Origin: DATKCA01 sp035544675
GTDB lineage: Bacteria > Acidobacteriota > Thermoanaerobaculia > Gp7-AA8
DNA: 41,409 nucleotides
Assembly (NCBI GenBank): GCA_035544675.1
Contig: DATKCA010000051.1
Span: 1 to 41,409 of the forward strand
Direction of reading: 5' to 3'
This document shows, piece after piece, positions 23,001 through 30,849 of this stretch. The translations under genes and the position numbers were made by a program. Below the pieces are notes generated by a model. That model did no database searches and was not told where the DNA came from. It saw only the letters and a program-made list of their open reading frames with translations. Every line of letters begins with the position of its first letter. Position 1 is the first letter of the stretch.

Positions 23001-23792
23001 TCAGTTCTTCTTCACGAGCGCCATGCCGCACCTGGGGCACGTGCCCGGCTGATCGCTCGTCACTTCCGGATGCATCGGACATGTGTAAACAGCTGCGGCG
23101 GGTTGCGGGGAAGGCGTTGTGCTGCCCGCAGACTGGTGAGCTTGATGTCCACCGCCCTGCGCGGCCTTTGCGGCTTCGGCGATCGCAGCGGGAGCCGGAG
23201 CGTCGAATGCGTCGGCCCGCAGGGTCGAAGCGGGCTCGATCCGCTGCATGTCGGTGTTCGACCGCGGAGCGGCTGCGGCGAGTGGCGTCACTCCCCTGCC
23301 TGGCTGCGCAGGCGAGGTTCCCGTGACGTGCTGACTGTGATCCATCTGTGGGGCCGTTGCCGGCTGCGTGTGCTGCGCGTGCGAGTCTGTTCCCGCCGCC
23401 GTGGCGCCGTGCTGCATTCCAGCATGTTGACCTTGCGACGCGGGCGCGCCGTGACCGGCAGTGGCATGACCCATCGCAGCATGGTCTGGCGATGCTGCAC
23501 TGTGAGCACTGTGATCGGTGGCTCCGCCAGCATTCGCCGCGTGATCCATCCCGGCATGTGCATCCGTGGCGGCATCGTGCGAGGCGTGATCCGTACCTGT
23601 GGCACTGCCCGGCGAAACTTCGGCGGCGTGGCCGCCGTGCTCGTGACCACCTTCGACCGGAAGGCCCCTCGCCTGGGCTTCGCGGTATGCAGCGGCACTC
23701 TTCGAGGCGACACTCTGCTCTCCGCCGCAGGCGGCGAGGAGCATGAGCACAAACAAAAGGATTGGCACGATCGTGCCGTTAAGACGTTTCAC
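23001..23792 (-). CDS. His/Met-rich metal-binding lipoprotein with C-terminal heavy-metal-binding domain
   Basis: A 263-residue lipoprotein. The GTG at 23792 has an AAGGAG ribosome-binding site. The signal peptide ends LLAAC, with Cys22 the lipidated residue. Residues about 45-200 are low-complexity Ala/Gly with many His and Met (GHEHGGHAAE, DAHAGMDHAA, DHAAMGHATAGH), like periplasmic copper scavengers. The C-terminus is a small heavy-metal-binding domain (YTCPMHPEVTSDQPGTCPRC, then GMALV). It opens the compact operon with the TolC-type protein, oxidase and cytochrome. Copper chelation in the periplasm is the likely role. Confidence 0.85.
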   Translation of the reverse strand: MKRLNGTIVPILLFVLMLLAACGGEQSVASKSAAAYREAQARGLPVEGGHEHGGHAAEVSPGSATGTDHASHDAATDAHAGMDHAANAGGATDHSAHSAASPDHAAMGHATAGHGAPASQGQHAGMQHGATAAGTDSHAQHTQPATAPQMDHSQHVTGTSPAQPGRGVTPLAAAAPRSNTDMQRIEPASTLRADAFDAPAPAAIAEAAKAAQGGGHQAHQSAGSTTPSPQPAAAVYTCPMHPEVTSDQPGTCPRCGMALVKKN

Positions 23793-23898
23793 TTGCGGAC
23801 TCCTTACACCGGGAGACGAACGGAGGAAGAGGACGCAGCGCCGGTCGTCCGTGGGCACACGAGTGCCGTGGACGCGAGCGGGCCGCGTGAAGGCGGGA

Positions 23899-24303
23899 TC
23901 AGATGCGGAAGAGTTGGACGACGACGTTGAGTCCCACGTCCTGGTCGCAGCGCATCGCGCCGAGAGTGATGAAGCTGCGATAAGCCGTCGCCGGCGAAGG
24001 AGTCGCGAGCCGTCCAACAGTCGATGAAGCGAAGAGGTGGAACGAAAGTGGAACCACCGTGGCGATCCGTTTTACGGGCTCGCGCTTCTCGCGTGCTGGC
24101 GCGGCCGGCACCGATTCATGTTCGTGGTCGTGATCGGCATGGTCGCCGCGAATCACGCTCGCAGCCATCTGGCATAGCGGCATGATCTTGTGCAGCATGC
24201 CGTGGAACGGCAGGACGCAGCAGCCGATGAGGAACGCACCCGCCAGCAGAAGCGGGCCGGTCGTTCCGATGATCCAGGCGGTTGCTACGACTTTGGGTCG
24301 CAT
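23899..24303 (-). CDS. Uncharacterised membrane protein with a His-rich loop
   Basis: A 134-residue protein starting MRPKVVATAWIIGTTGPLLL. One membrane helix (about 7-28, ending GCCVLPFHGMLHKIMPLCQM, with Cys and His nearby) is followed by a metal-binding-like loop GDHADHDHEHE. The remainder is a polar tail without a recognised domain. A TACGAT -10 box (24313-24318) is 9 nt before the ATG. It lies 106 nt upstream of the His/Met lipoprotein on the same strand and is probably the first gene of the metal cluster. Confidence 0.6.
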   Translation of the reverse strand: MRPKVVATAWIIGTTGPLLLAGAFLIGCCVLPFHGMLHKIMPLCQMAASVIRGDHADHDHEHESVPAAPAREKREPVKRIATVVPLSFHLFASSTVGRLATPSPATAYRSFITLGAMRCDQDVGLNVVVQLFRI

Positions 24304-24654
24304 CGAAGGGAGATCGTAATGCAAGTCGAGTTCCGTAACACGCCGATCGGTGAATGCGTTCCGTGTCAGAAATGGTGGCGGGCCAGACGGATGCGCTTCG
24401 TCGAAGCGGCCTGATCCGTCCACGACGAACCGGACGTCATTGCCGGCCTTTGCGATCCGTGGAAATCTTCACGGGACAGGCGTTGATCTTCCATCCATCC
24501 GCATTGACAGGTTGCGGCGCGCTCCACCTGCCGGCGACGCGGCGAACGCAGGAGATGTCGCGGACCTCACTTGGATGACCAATTTCCGAAACTACACGTT
24601 CGTTCGAAGAGTGGTCAGCGTTCTTGCAATCACGCAGACGGTTGAGAGGCGAAT
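24304..24654. other. Gene-poor stretch between the metal cluster and the SRPBCC gene
   Basis: Short open frames exist on the plus strand, but none has a ribosome-binding site or recognisable protein. The left end holds the likely promoter of the His-rich membrane protein. GCGCGCTCCACC near 24516 resembles one end of the GGAGCGCC repeat family, perhaps a relic. I see nothing else. Confidence 0.6.
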
Positions 24655-25155
24655 ATGTTCAGACATGTGAATGTAGTCGGCGCGATCACCATCCCGGTTC
24701 CGAAACAGGAGCTCGTCGAGCTTCTCTGGGATATCAAGCGCATCCCCGACTTCGATCTGAAGGCGGATCGCGTCGACGTACGTCCGGAGACAGAGACGAC
24801 AGGGTTCTACCGCGTCTGGGGTCGCTTCGCCGGCATCGGGTGGAGCAGGGATTTTCAATACTTCCTGAACGCCGACGGGTTTTACCTTCGAGAGGCTCAT
24901 CCTTCGGGGCCGGAACCGGCGATCCACGGCGGTTTCATGGTTCAGGCGGTCGGACCCAATGAATCGACCGTCATCCACTACGAACAGTATTGGTTCGCCC
25001 GCCGCCTCGTCCCGCTGCGGCCATTCCTCGTGGCGTATCTCAACTGGAGCGTGCGGGTGGAGCTGAAGAAGATCAAACGCGCGGCTCTGGACAGGCACGC
25101 GCGTACCGCCGGCGAACGCGCCAGCGCTGGTGAGATGTTGAAAGTCCGAGTGTAG
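24655..25155 (+). CDS. SRPBCC (START-like) superfamily protein
   Basis: A 166-residue single-domain protein. The pattern ITIPVPKQELVELLWDIKRIPDF, TTGFYRVWGRFAG, STVIHYEQYWF and a long C-terminal helix (VAYLNWSVRVELKKIKRAAL) matches the helix-grip fold of the polyketide cyclase/ligand-binding superfamily. GAGAGG 5 nt before the ATG acts as ribosome-binding site. Ligand and role are unknown. Confidence 0.75.
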   Translation: MFRHVNVVGAITIPVPKQELVELLWDIKRIPDFDLKADRVDVRPETETTGFYRVWGRFAGIGWSRDFQYFLNADGFYLREAHPSGPEPAIHGGFMVQAVGPNESTVIHYEQYWFARRLVPLRPFLVAYLNWSVRVELKKIKRAALDRHARTAGERASAGEMLKVRV

Positions 25156-25240
25156 AACGCGACGGCCTCAGCGGAGATTTTCTGCATCGGCGCACTGGAA
25201 TCGGCACGTCTGTTGCCTTGGTATCCATCAGGAGGAACCG

Positions 25241-25480
25241 ATGAACACTCACGACGATGGATTCTGGGATCAGGTGAAGGGCAACTGGAAGCAGCTGAAA
25301 GGAAGAGTCCGCGAGAAGTGGGGTCTGCTCACCGATGACGACCTCGAGCAGATCGCCGGCCAGAAGGATCGTCTGTTCGGCAAGATCCAGGAGAAGTATG
25401 GCGAGGCCAAGTGGGAGAGCTCGCAGATCGAGAAGGAGCTGCGGGGGATGAACCGGCCGGAGAGCGAACCGCGGCGCTGA
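25241..25480 (+). CDS. CsbD-family stress protein
   Basis: A 79-residue hydrophilic protein with the CsbD pattern: DQVKGNWKQLKGRVREKWG, TDDDLEQIAGQKDRLFGKIQ and EKYGEAKWESSQIEKELR. Members are induced by general stress, but their mechanism is unknown. It has a strong ribosome-binding site (CAGGAGG, 5 nt before ATG). Confidence 0.9.
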   Translation: MNTHDDGFWDQVKGNWKQLKGRVREKWGLLTDDDLEQIAGQKDRLFGKIQEKYGEAKWESSQIEKELRGMNRPESEPRR

Positions 25481-25495
25481 GAACGTTCGCTGACG

Positions 25496-25628
25496 AATGG
25501 AGCGCGGGTGTCCTCACCCGCGCCCCTCGTCGTCTCCCCCCGCCCGGGGCGCCGGTGAGGTCACCGGCGCTCCATTGATGCCGCCGGGTCGGCGGCGCTC
25601 CACACGGCCGCGTCGGCGGCGCTCCACA
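25496..25628. repeat. GGAGCGCC element plus two extra half-units upstream of lnt
   Basis: A complete 81-bp element (25496-25576) runs from AATGGAGCGC to GCGCTCCATT. It contains the hairpins GCGCGGGTG/CACCCGCGC and GCGCCGGTG/CACCGGCGC. Two further copies of a right end (CGGCGGCGCTCCACAC) follow at about 25590-25628. The cluster fills nearly all of the csbD-lnt gap. Confidence 0.85.
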
Positions 25629-25645
25629 CGACCGGTGCGAACCCT

Positions 25646-25651
25646 GTAGAC
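25646..25651 (+). promoter_or_regulatory. Probable -10 box of lnt
   Basis: TAGACT lies 12 nt before the lnt ATG and no Shine-Dalgarno sequence intervenes. This is the same start arrangement as for pdhA and ruvC. Confidence 0.45.
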
Positions 25652-25663
25652 TCCCGCGCCGCA

Positions 25664-27187
25664 ATGGTTTTCCGCGCAGTCCTCTCCATCACCAGCGGCG
25701 TCCTTTACGCGCTCGCCTTTCCCGACGCGGCCATCGGATGGCTCGCCTTCATCGCGCTCGCGCCGCTCATGATCGCGATCGTCCGCTCGCCGACGGGATG
25801 GCAGGCCTTTCTCTGCGGCTGGATCGCGCAGACCACGGCCTGGCTGATCATGGTCCCCTGGGTCGTGCGCGTGATGTCGCATTACGGCGGGCTGCCTCAG
25901 CTGGCCGGAATTCTGATCTTCGTGGCCATGGCCCTGTTTCTCGGGCTCTATGGCGGCCTCTTCGCGTATCTCGTGTTCCGCATCCGGCCGGGCCCGTCGT
26001 TCGCGCGGTGGCTCGTCGTACCGCTGGCGTGGGCGGCGGTCGAATACGCCCGAACGTACCTGCTGACCGGATTCCCGTGGAATCTGATCGCCACGGCCAT
26101 CGTGGACTTCACGCCGATGATTCAGATCGACCGCTTCGCCGGACCCTATCTGGTCGGCGCCATGATCCTGGTGCCCTCTGTCCTCATGGCATGGGCCGTC
26201 ACGACGCGACCAGGGGGCGCCGTGCCGGTCTTCGCCACCGGCGGCGTGATCATCTTCCTGTTCGTGTGGTGGGGAACGGGGCTCGTAGCGTCGAAGCTGA
26301 TCGTCCGGCCCACCGGCGCGCAACCGCATCGTGTGGCGCTGCTGCAGCCGAACATCTCGCAGGAGATGCGCTGGGACGTGGCCAACATGGTGCGCATCTA
26401 CGACGGGATGATGCGGATGACGGGCGAGGCCGTGCGCAAGGGCGTCGACGTGGTGATCTGGCCGGAGTCGACCGTGCCGCTGTCGTTCTCGAGCACCGAC
26501 TTCTATCGCCACGCCATCGAGTCCGTCTCCCGCACCCACGGCGCCGACATCATCCTCGGATCGGTGGCCGAGGATCCGGAGGATGCCACGAGGCTGTGGA
26601 ATGCGGCGTTCCTCGTGAGCGGCGGGAAGACCATCGGCCACTACGACAAGATCCGGCTCGTCCCGTTCGGCGAATATGTCCCTCTGCGCAAGCTGCTCTT
26701 CTTCGCCGAAAAGCTCGTGCGCGCCGTGGGGGAGTTCCAGTTCGGGACGAACGAGGGGCCGCTGGCCGGCAAGTTCCGCTACGGTCCGGCCATCTGCTAC
26801 GAGATCGTCTATCCGCAGATCACGCGCACGCAGGTCCGCAACGGCGCGGACGTGCTCGTCACCATCACCAACGACGCCTGGTATGACGGCACATCGGCTC
26901 CGCGCCAGCACCTCAACCAGGCCCGGCTGCGGGCGATCGAGGACGACCGCTGGCTTCTCCGGGCCGGGACCACGGGCATCTCCGCGCTCATCGATCCGAG
27001 CGGACGAATCATCGAAGAGCTGGCCATGGGCCGGCAGGGCATCATCTACGGAGAGTTTCACACCAGGACGACGACCACCCCGTACGTCCGGTTCGGCGAC
27101 TGGTTCGCCTGGATCGCGATGGCGGCCGTGATCGTGGCAGTATGGCGAGGAAGGATTCCACCCCATGAGAGAAGACACGCTGACTAA
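25664..27187 (+). CDS. lnt: Apolipoprotein N-acyltransferase
   Basis: A 507-residue inner-membrane enzyme that adds the third acyl chain to lipoproteins. The N-terminal half has about six hydrophobic segments (GVLYALAFPDAAIGWLAFIA and so on), followed by a nitrilase domain. The catalytic triad is visible as Glu268 (WPESTVP), Lys329 (YDKIRLVPFGEYVP) and Cys378 (ICYEIVYP), matching E267/K335/C387 of E. coli Lnt. One further helix ends the protein. Its end overlaps the start of prfB by 23 nt. Confidence 0.95.
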   Translation: MVFRAVLSITSGVLYALAFPDAAIGWLAFIALAPLMIAIVRSPTGWQAFLCGWIAQTTAWLIMVPWVVRVMSHYGGLPQLAGILIFVAMALFLGLYGGLFAYLVFRIRPGPSFARWLVVPLAWAAVEYARTYLLTGFPWNLIATAIVDFTPMIQIDRFAGPYLVGAMILVPSVLMAWAVTTRPGGAVPVFATGGVIIFLFVWWGTGLVASKLIVRPTGAQPHRVALLQPNISQEMRWDVANMVRIYDGMMRMTGEAVRKGVDVVIWPESTVPLSFSSTDFYRHAIESVSRTHGADIILGSVAEDPEDATRLWNAAFLVSGGKTIGHYDKIRLVPFGEYVPLRKLLFFAEKLVRAVGEFQFGTNEGPLAGKFRYGPAICYEIVYPQITRTQVRNGADVLVTITNDAWYDGTSAPRQHLNQARLRAIEDDRWLLRAGTTGISALIDPSGRIIEELAMGRQGIIYGEFHTRTTTTPYVRFGDWFAWIAMAAVIVAVWRGRIPPHERRHAD

Positions 27188-28269
27188 GATCGAAGACCTC
27201 CGAAACAGACTCCGCTCCGTCCGGAGCTATCTTTGACCTCGATTCCGCCCGAAGGGCGCTCGACGAGATCGAGCGCGAGATGTCCGCGCCCGGCTTCTGG
27301 GACGACCCGGACACAGCCCAGGACTTAGGCCGCAAGCGCAGCCGGGTCGAGAAACGCATCCAGACCGGCCAGTCTCTCGAGTCCAGGTCCGAGGAGCTGG
27401 ACGTGCTGCTGGAGCTGCAGGGGGAAGGGGAGAACGTCGAACGCGACATCGAGGCGCTCGTCACCGCTCTGGAAGCGGACATCTACCAGATCGAGATGAC
27501 GATGAAGCTCTCCGGCGAGCACGACGATCGCGACGCCATCGTGGCCATCCACCCCGGCGCCGGCGGCACCGAGTCGCAGGACTGGGCGGAGATGCTCCTG
27601 CGGATGTATCTGCGCTTCTGCGAGCGCCGCGGCTGGTCCACGGAGATGGTCGATTACCAGGCCGGAGAAGAGGCGGGCATCAAGAGCGCCACCATGATGG
27701 TGCGCGGCGAGTACGCGTACGGGTACCTCAAGTCCGAGCACGGCGTGCACCGTCTCGTCCGCATCTCGCCCTACGACGCCGCCAAGCGGCGCCACACGTC
27801 GTTCGCGTCGGTCTACGTCTATCCGGACATCGACGAGGCCATCGAGATCGAGATCAACGACAAGGACCTCCGCGTCGACACCTACCGCTCCTCGGGCGCG
27901 GGCGGCCAGCACGTCAACGTCACCGACTCGGCCATCCGCATCACTCACCTCCCGACCAACATCGTGGTGACCTGTCAGAACGAGCGCAGCCAGCACAAGA
28001 ACCGCGACACCGCGATGAAGCTGCTGAAGGCGCGCCTCTACCAGCTCGAGGTCGACAAGCGGAAGGAAGAGCAGACGAAGCTGGAAGGGGAGAAGAAGGA
28101 GATCGGGTTCGGCAGCCAGATCCGCTCCTACGTTCTCCAGCCGTACCAGATGATCAAGGACCTCCGGACAGGCCACGAAGTGGGGGACGTGCAGCGCGTT
28201 CTCGACGGCGAGCTGGACGAGTTCGTCGAGGCCTACCTGGCGCAGAGGGCCCGCACCACGGCGGACTGA
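27165..28269 (+). CDS. prfB: Peptide chain release factor 2 with programmed +1 frameshift
   Basis: The gene begins at the ATG at 27165, reads 23 codons to an in-frame TGA at 27234, and continues in the +1 frame from GAC at 27235 (the T at 27234 is skipped), giving 367 residues. RF2 ends translation at UGA and UAA. The GGQ motif is at about 246-248 (SSGAGGQHVN). The tripeptide recognising the stop codon reads SPY (about 201-203, VRISPYDAAKRRHTSF) rather than the usual SPF. The longest single open frame alone (from 27280) would lack the N-terminal 38 residues. The stop overlaps the next gene by one base. Confidence 0.95.
27222..27237 (+). promoter_or_regulatory. prfB programmed frameshift site
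   Basis: CGGAG-CTAT-CTT-TGA-C: a Shine-Dalgarno-like CGGAG directly upstream of the slippery CTT, followed by TGA and C. The E. coli site has the same TATCTTTGAC core. Low RF2 slows termination at TGA and favours the +1 shift, giving autoregulation. Confidence 0.93.
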
Positions 28270-29762
28270 TGCGCATAGCCATGTTCACGCCGTTGCCGCC
28301 GGCACGCACCGGAGTCGCGCACTACGCGTCGATGCTGCTGCCGGCGTTGTCCGCGCGCGCCGCGGTCAGGGCCTTTGCGTCGGCGGAAGAGTATTACCCG
28401 GAGGAGTACGACGGCGTGGTGTATCAACTCGGGAACAATCCGTTTCACGAGCTCGCCTATGCCGAAGCGATGCGGAGGCCGGGAGTGGCGGTGCTGCACG
28501 ACCTGGTGCTGCACCATCTCATCGTGGAGATGACGCTGGCGCGTGGCAACGCCGATGCGTACGTCGCCGCGCTGGAGGCGAACCACGGCCAGGCGGGGGC
28601 GGCGTGGGCGCGGGGGAGGGCGGCCGGGCTGCACAGCGAGATGGGCAACTTCCTCTTCCCGGCCTCGATCAGCGTCGCCAACCGCTCTCGCGCCGTCATC
28701 GTGCACAACCGCTGGGCGGCGGACAAGCTCCGCTCGTTCGGCGTCGAGACGCCGATCCATCTCGTGCCGCATCCGTTCGAGCAGCGGCGCCGCCCCGTCG
28801 ACCGCGAGGCGATCCGGGCCAGGCTCGGCTTCGCCCCCGGCCACCGCGTGATCGGCCTCTTCGGCTTTCTCACCTCCGCCAAGCGCGGCGAAGTGGTCGT
28901 GGAGGCCTTTCGCATCGCCCGGACCCGCGAGGCCAGCCTGCGCCTCCTCATCGCCGGCGAGCCTGCGCCGAACATCGACATGTCGAAGATCGCCGGCGAC
29001 GGCGTCGTGATCACCGGCTACGCCGCCGACGCCGACTTCGACGGCTACTACGCCGCGGCCGATCGTTTCGTGAACCTCCGCTACCCGTCGGCCGGGGAGA
29101 CCTCCGGCACGCTCATCCGCGCGCTGGCGGCCGGGAAGCCGGTGGCCGTCAGTGACTACGCGCAGTTCGCGGAACTGCCGGATGACGTGGTGGTGAAGAT
29201 CCCGTTCGACGACGAGGTGGAGCGGCTGGCGGACTTCCTGGCGGACGAGGTGCGCGATCCGGCGCCGGCTCAGCAGCAGTGGCTCGAGGAGAACGCCCGG
29301 CCGGACAAGACGGTTCGGGGGTATCTGGACGCGCTGAGTGGAGCGACGCCGACTCGGCGGCCTTCTTCGCCGGTGGAAAACGCCGCCGAGGTTGGCGGCG
29401 CTCCACTCAGCCGCCAGGTCGGCGGCGATCCACTGGCGATTTTCCCGGCGCTCTCCATCGCGCACGTCGCGAAGGAGGGAAGCGCCCTTCTGCTGACCCT
29501 GCGAAACGACGGCCGTGACGTGGTCCGGGCGCGCTCCTGGGGCCAGCCGGCCTATCGTGCGCTCGTCAAGGTCTTCGACGGCGCCGAAGAGATTCAGGAT
29601 CACTGGATGGCGCTGCCGGGCGATGTCGCGCCCGGTCACAGCGTGCAGCTGACCCTGCCGTTGTACCGCGACGTGAGCGATCTGTCGCTGCGACTTCACC
29701 ACGCGCTGGAAGGTGTCCCGATCGTCGACTCCTCTCCCGCGGAGAGCGTCCGTGTTCGATGA
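28269..29762 (+). CDS. GT4-type glycosyltransferase with extra C-terminal domain
   Basis: A 497-residue protein. Residues 1-350 form a GT-B glycosyltransferase: an N-terminal MRIAMFTPLPPARTGVAHYA, VIGLFGFLTSAKRGEVVVEA at the start of the donor domain, and the GT4 motif LRYPSAGETSGTLIRALAAGKPV. A linker (about 355-390) is encoded by a GGAGCGCC repeat. The last about 105 residues (LSIAHVAKEGSALLLTLRND and on) look like a beta-sandwich, perhaps carbohydrate binding. The start overlaps the prfB stop by one base. The acceptor is unknown; envelope polysaccharide is likely. Confidence 0.85.
   Translation: MRIAMFTPLPPARTGVAHYASMLLPALSARAAVRAFASAEEYYPEEYDGVVYQLGNNPFHELAYAEAMRRPGVAVLHDLVLHHLIVEMTLARGNADAYVAALEANHGQAGAAWARGRAAGLHSEMGNFLFPASISVANRSRAVIVHNRWAADKLRSFGVETPIHLVPHPFEQRRRPVDREAIRARLGFAPGHRVIGLFGFLTSAKRGEVVVEAFRIARTREASLRLLIAGEPAPNIDMSKIAGDGVVITGYAADADFDGYYAAADRFVNLRYPSAGETSGTLIRALAAGKPVAVSDYAQFAELPDDVVVKIPFDDEVERLADFLADEVRDPAPAQQQWLEENARPDKTVRGYLDALSGATPTRRPSSPVENAAEVGGAPLSRQVGGDPLAIFPALSIAHVAKEGSALLLTLRNDGRDVVRARSWGQPAYRALVKVFDGAEEIQDHWMALPGDVAPGHSVQLTLPLYRDVSDLSLRLHHALEGVPIVDSSPAESVRVR
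29336..29437. repeat. GGAGCGCC element inside the glycosyltransferase linker
   Basis: A palindromic unit from GAGTGGAGCG (29336) to CGCTCCACTC (29408), with inner arms CGCCGACTCGGCGGC and GCCGCCGAGGTTGGCGGC. A further partial right end (GGTCGGCGGCGATCCACTGG) follows to 29437. It is read in frame and separates the catalytic and C-terminal domains. Confidence 0.8.
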
Positions 29763-30324
29763 TGCCGCGATGAGGCGTCTGCGGGTGCGCCTCGCATCGA
29801 CGAGGCCCATCGGCATTGACGCGCCGCAGTACCGCCGCGCCTCTGTTCTGATCCCGGTCGTTCGAGACGGGGCAGGCTGGTCCATCCTCTTCACCCGGCG
29901 AGCCGAGCATCTCGTCGCCCACAGCGGGCAGATCGCGTTCCCGGGCGGCGCTGTGGAGCAGGACGAATCGCTCGAGGACGCGGCCGTCCGGGAGGCGGAG
30001 GAGGAGGTCGGCATCCACCGCTCAGCCGTCGAGCTGATCGGCCGTCTCGACGACGTCATCACGAACAGCGGCTATCTCGTCGCACCGTTCGTCGGCCTGG
30101 TCCACCAGCCGGCCCGATACGTGATGCAGGAGAGCGAAGTCGTGGAGGTCTTCGAGGTCCCTGTCGACGCGCTCCGCCACCCCTCGCAGCCGGACGTCCG
30201 CTACGTGACCTTTCGAGACAGGCGGTACCCGGCGTATTACTACGTTTACGAGCAGCGCGAGATCTGGGGACTGACCGGGCGTATGCTCAAGGCCTTTCTC
30301 GATCTGGTCTGGCAATCGGTGTAG
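29752..30324 (+). CDS. Nudix hydrolase, CoA pyrophosphatase-like
   Basis: A 190-residue enzyme with the full Nudix box GGAVEQDESLEDAAVREAEE, then EVGI. The preceding SGQIAFPGG is the extra signature of the CoA diphosphatase (NudL/Nudt7) group. GTG at 29752 is preferred because GGAGAG lies 5 nt before it; it overlaps the glycosyltransferase end by 11 nt. ATG at 29770 is the alternative. Confidence 0.88.
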   Translation: MFDDAAMRRLRVRLASTRPIGIDAPQYRRASVLIPVVRDGAGWSILFTRRAEHLVAHSGQIAFPGGAVEQDESLEDAAVREAEEEVGIHRSAVELIGRLDDVITNSGYLVAPFVGLVHQPARYVMQESEVVEVFEVPVDALRHPSQPDVRYVTFRDRRYPAYYYVYEQREIWGLTGRMLKAFLDLVWQSV

Positions 30325-30360
30325 TAGTTGCACTGCAGAATTCGGAAAGGAGTGAACACG

Positions 30361-30816
30361 ATGGCATCAACCAAATCCAAGAAAACCGTTTCCCTCGGCG
30401 ATGAGGATCGCCGGTACATCAACGAGAGCGTAGGCGAGGCCAAGCGGCGCGTCGGCGGAGCCGCGGCAGGACTGGAGTCCTCCACGATCTTCGACACGCT
30501 GGAGAGCTTCGGCCTGAGCAGTGATCGCGTCGAGCGCCTTCGCCAGGCCCTCGGCAAAGTCGAGGTCCGCGAGGGCATCGAGAAGGCGCAGGAGTATCTG
30601 TCCGAGCAGATCGAGATCGCGCGCGGCTACGCGCGTGACAATCCCAAGAAGGTCATCGGCGGAGCGGCCGGAGTGCTCGTCGGCGCGTCGCTGCTCGCGC
30701 TGGCCATCCGCCGTGCTGCCGGCGAGGACAAGCCGAAGGCGCGCGCGAAGCCGGCTTCTGCCGCGAAGTCCTCTTCGAAGAAGAGCAGCTCAAAGAAGTC
30801 CACCAAGAAGCGGTAA
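30361..30816 (+). CDS. Membrane-anchored DUF883/ElaB-like protein with Lys/Ser tail
   Basis: A 151-residue protein starting MASTKSKKTVSLGDEDRRYI. The amphipathic helical middle (about 30-95) and a single membrane segment preceded by GYARDNPKK (VIGGAAGVLVGASLLALAIRR) recall YqjD/ElaB ribosome-associated membrane proteins, but the match is only general. The tail is low-complexity Lys/Ser/Ala (KSSSKKSSSKKSTKKR). The ribosome-binding site AAAGGAG is strong. A hairpin begins immediately after the stop. Confidence 0.65.
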   Translation: MASTKSKKTVSLGDEDRRYINESVGEAKRRVGGAAAGLESSTIFDTLESFGLSSDRVERLRQALGKVEVREGIEKAQEYLSEQIEIARGYARDNPKKVIGGAAGVLVGASLLALAIRRAAGEDKPKARAKPASAAKSSSKKSSSKKSTKKR

Positions 30817-30849
30817 AAGTGGAGCGCCGCCGACCCGGCGGCTCCACTT
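30817..30849. terminator. GGAGCGCC-family hairpin acting as a likely bidirectional terminator
   Basis: AAGTGGAGCGCCGCCG-ACC-CGGCGGCTCCACTT forms a stem of about 14 bp with a 2-nt bulge and tight loop. It fills the gap between the TAA of the DUF883-like gene and the TAA of the convergent DsbA-like gene, whose stop codon is part of the right arm. On the minus strand the stem is followed by TTTTA. Its ends match the dispersed repeat family. Confidence 0.65.

Noticed and set aside
24350..24670. Plus-strand frames before the SRPBCC gene
   Set aside because: No ribosome-binding site, no recognisable protein, and overlapping frames of equal quality.
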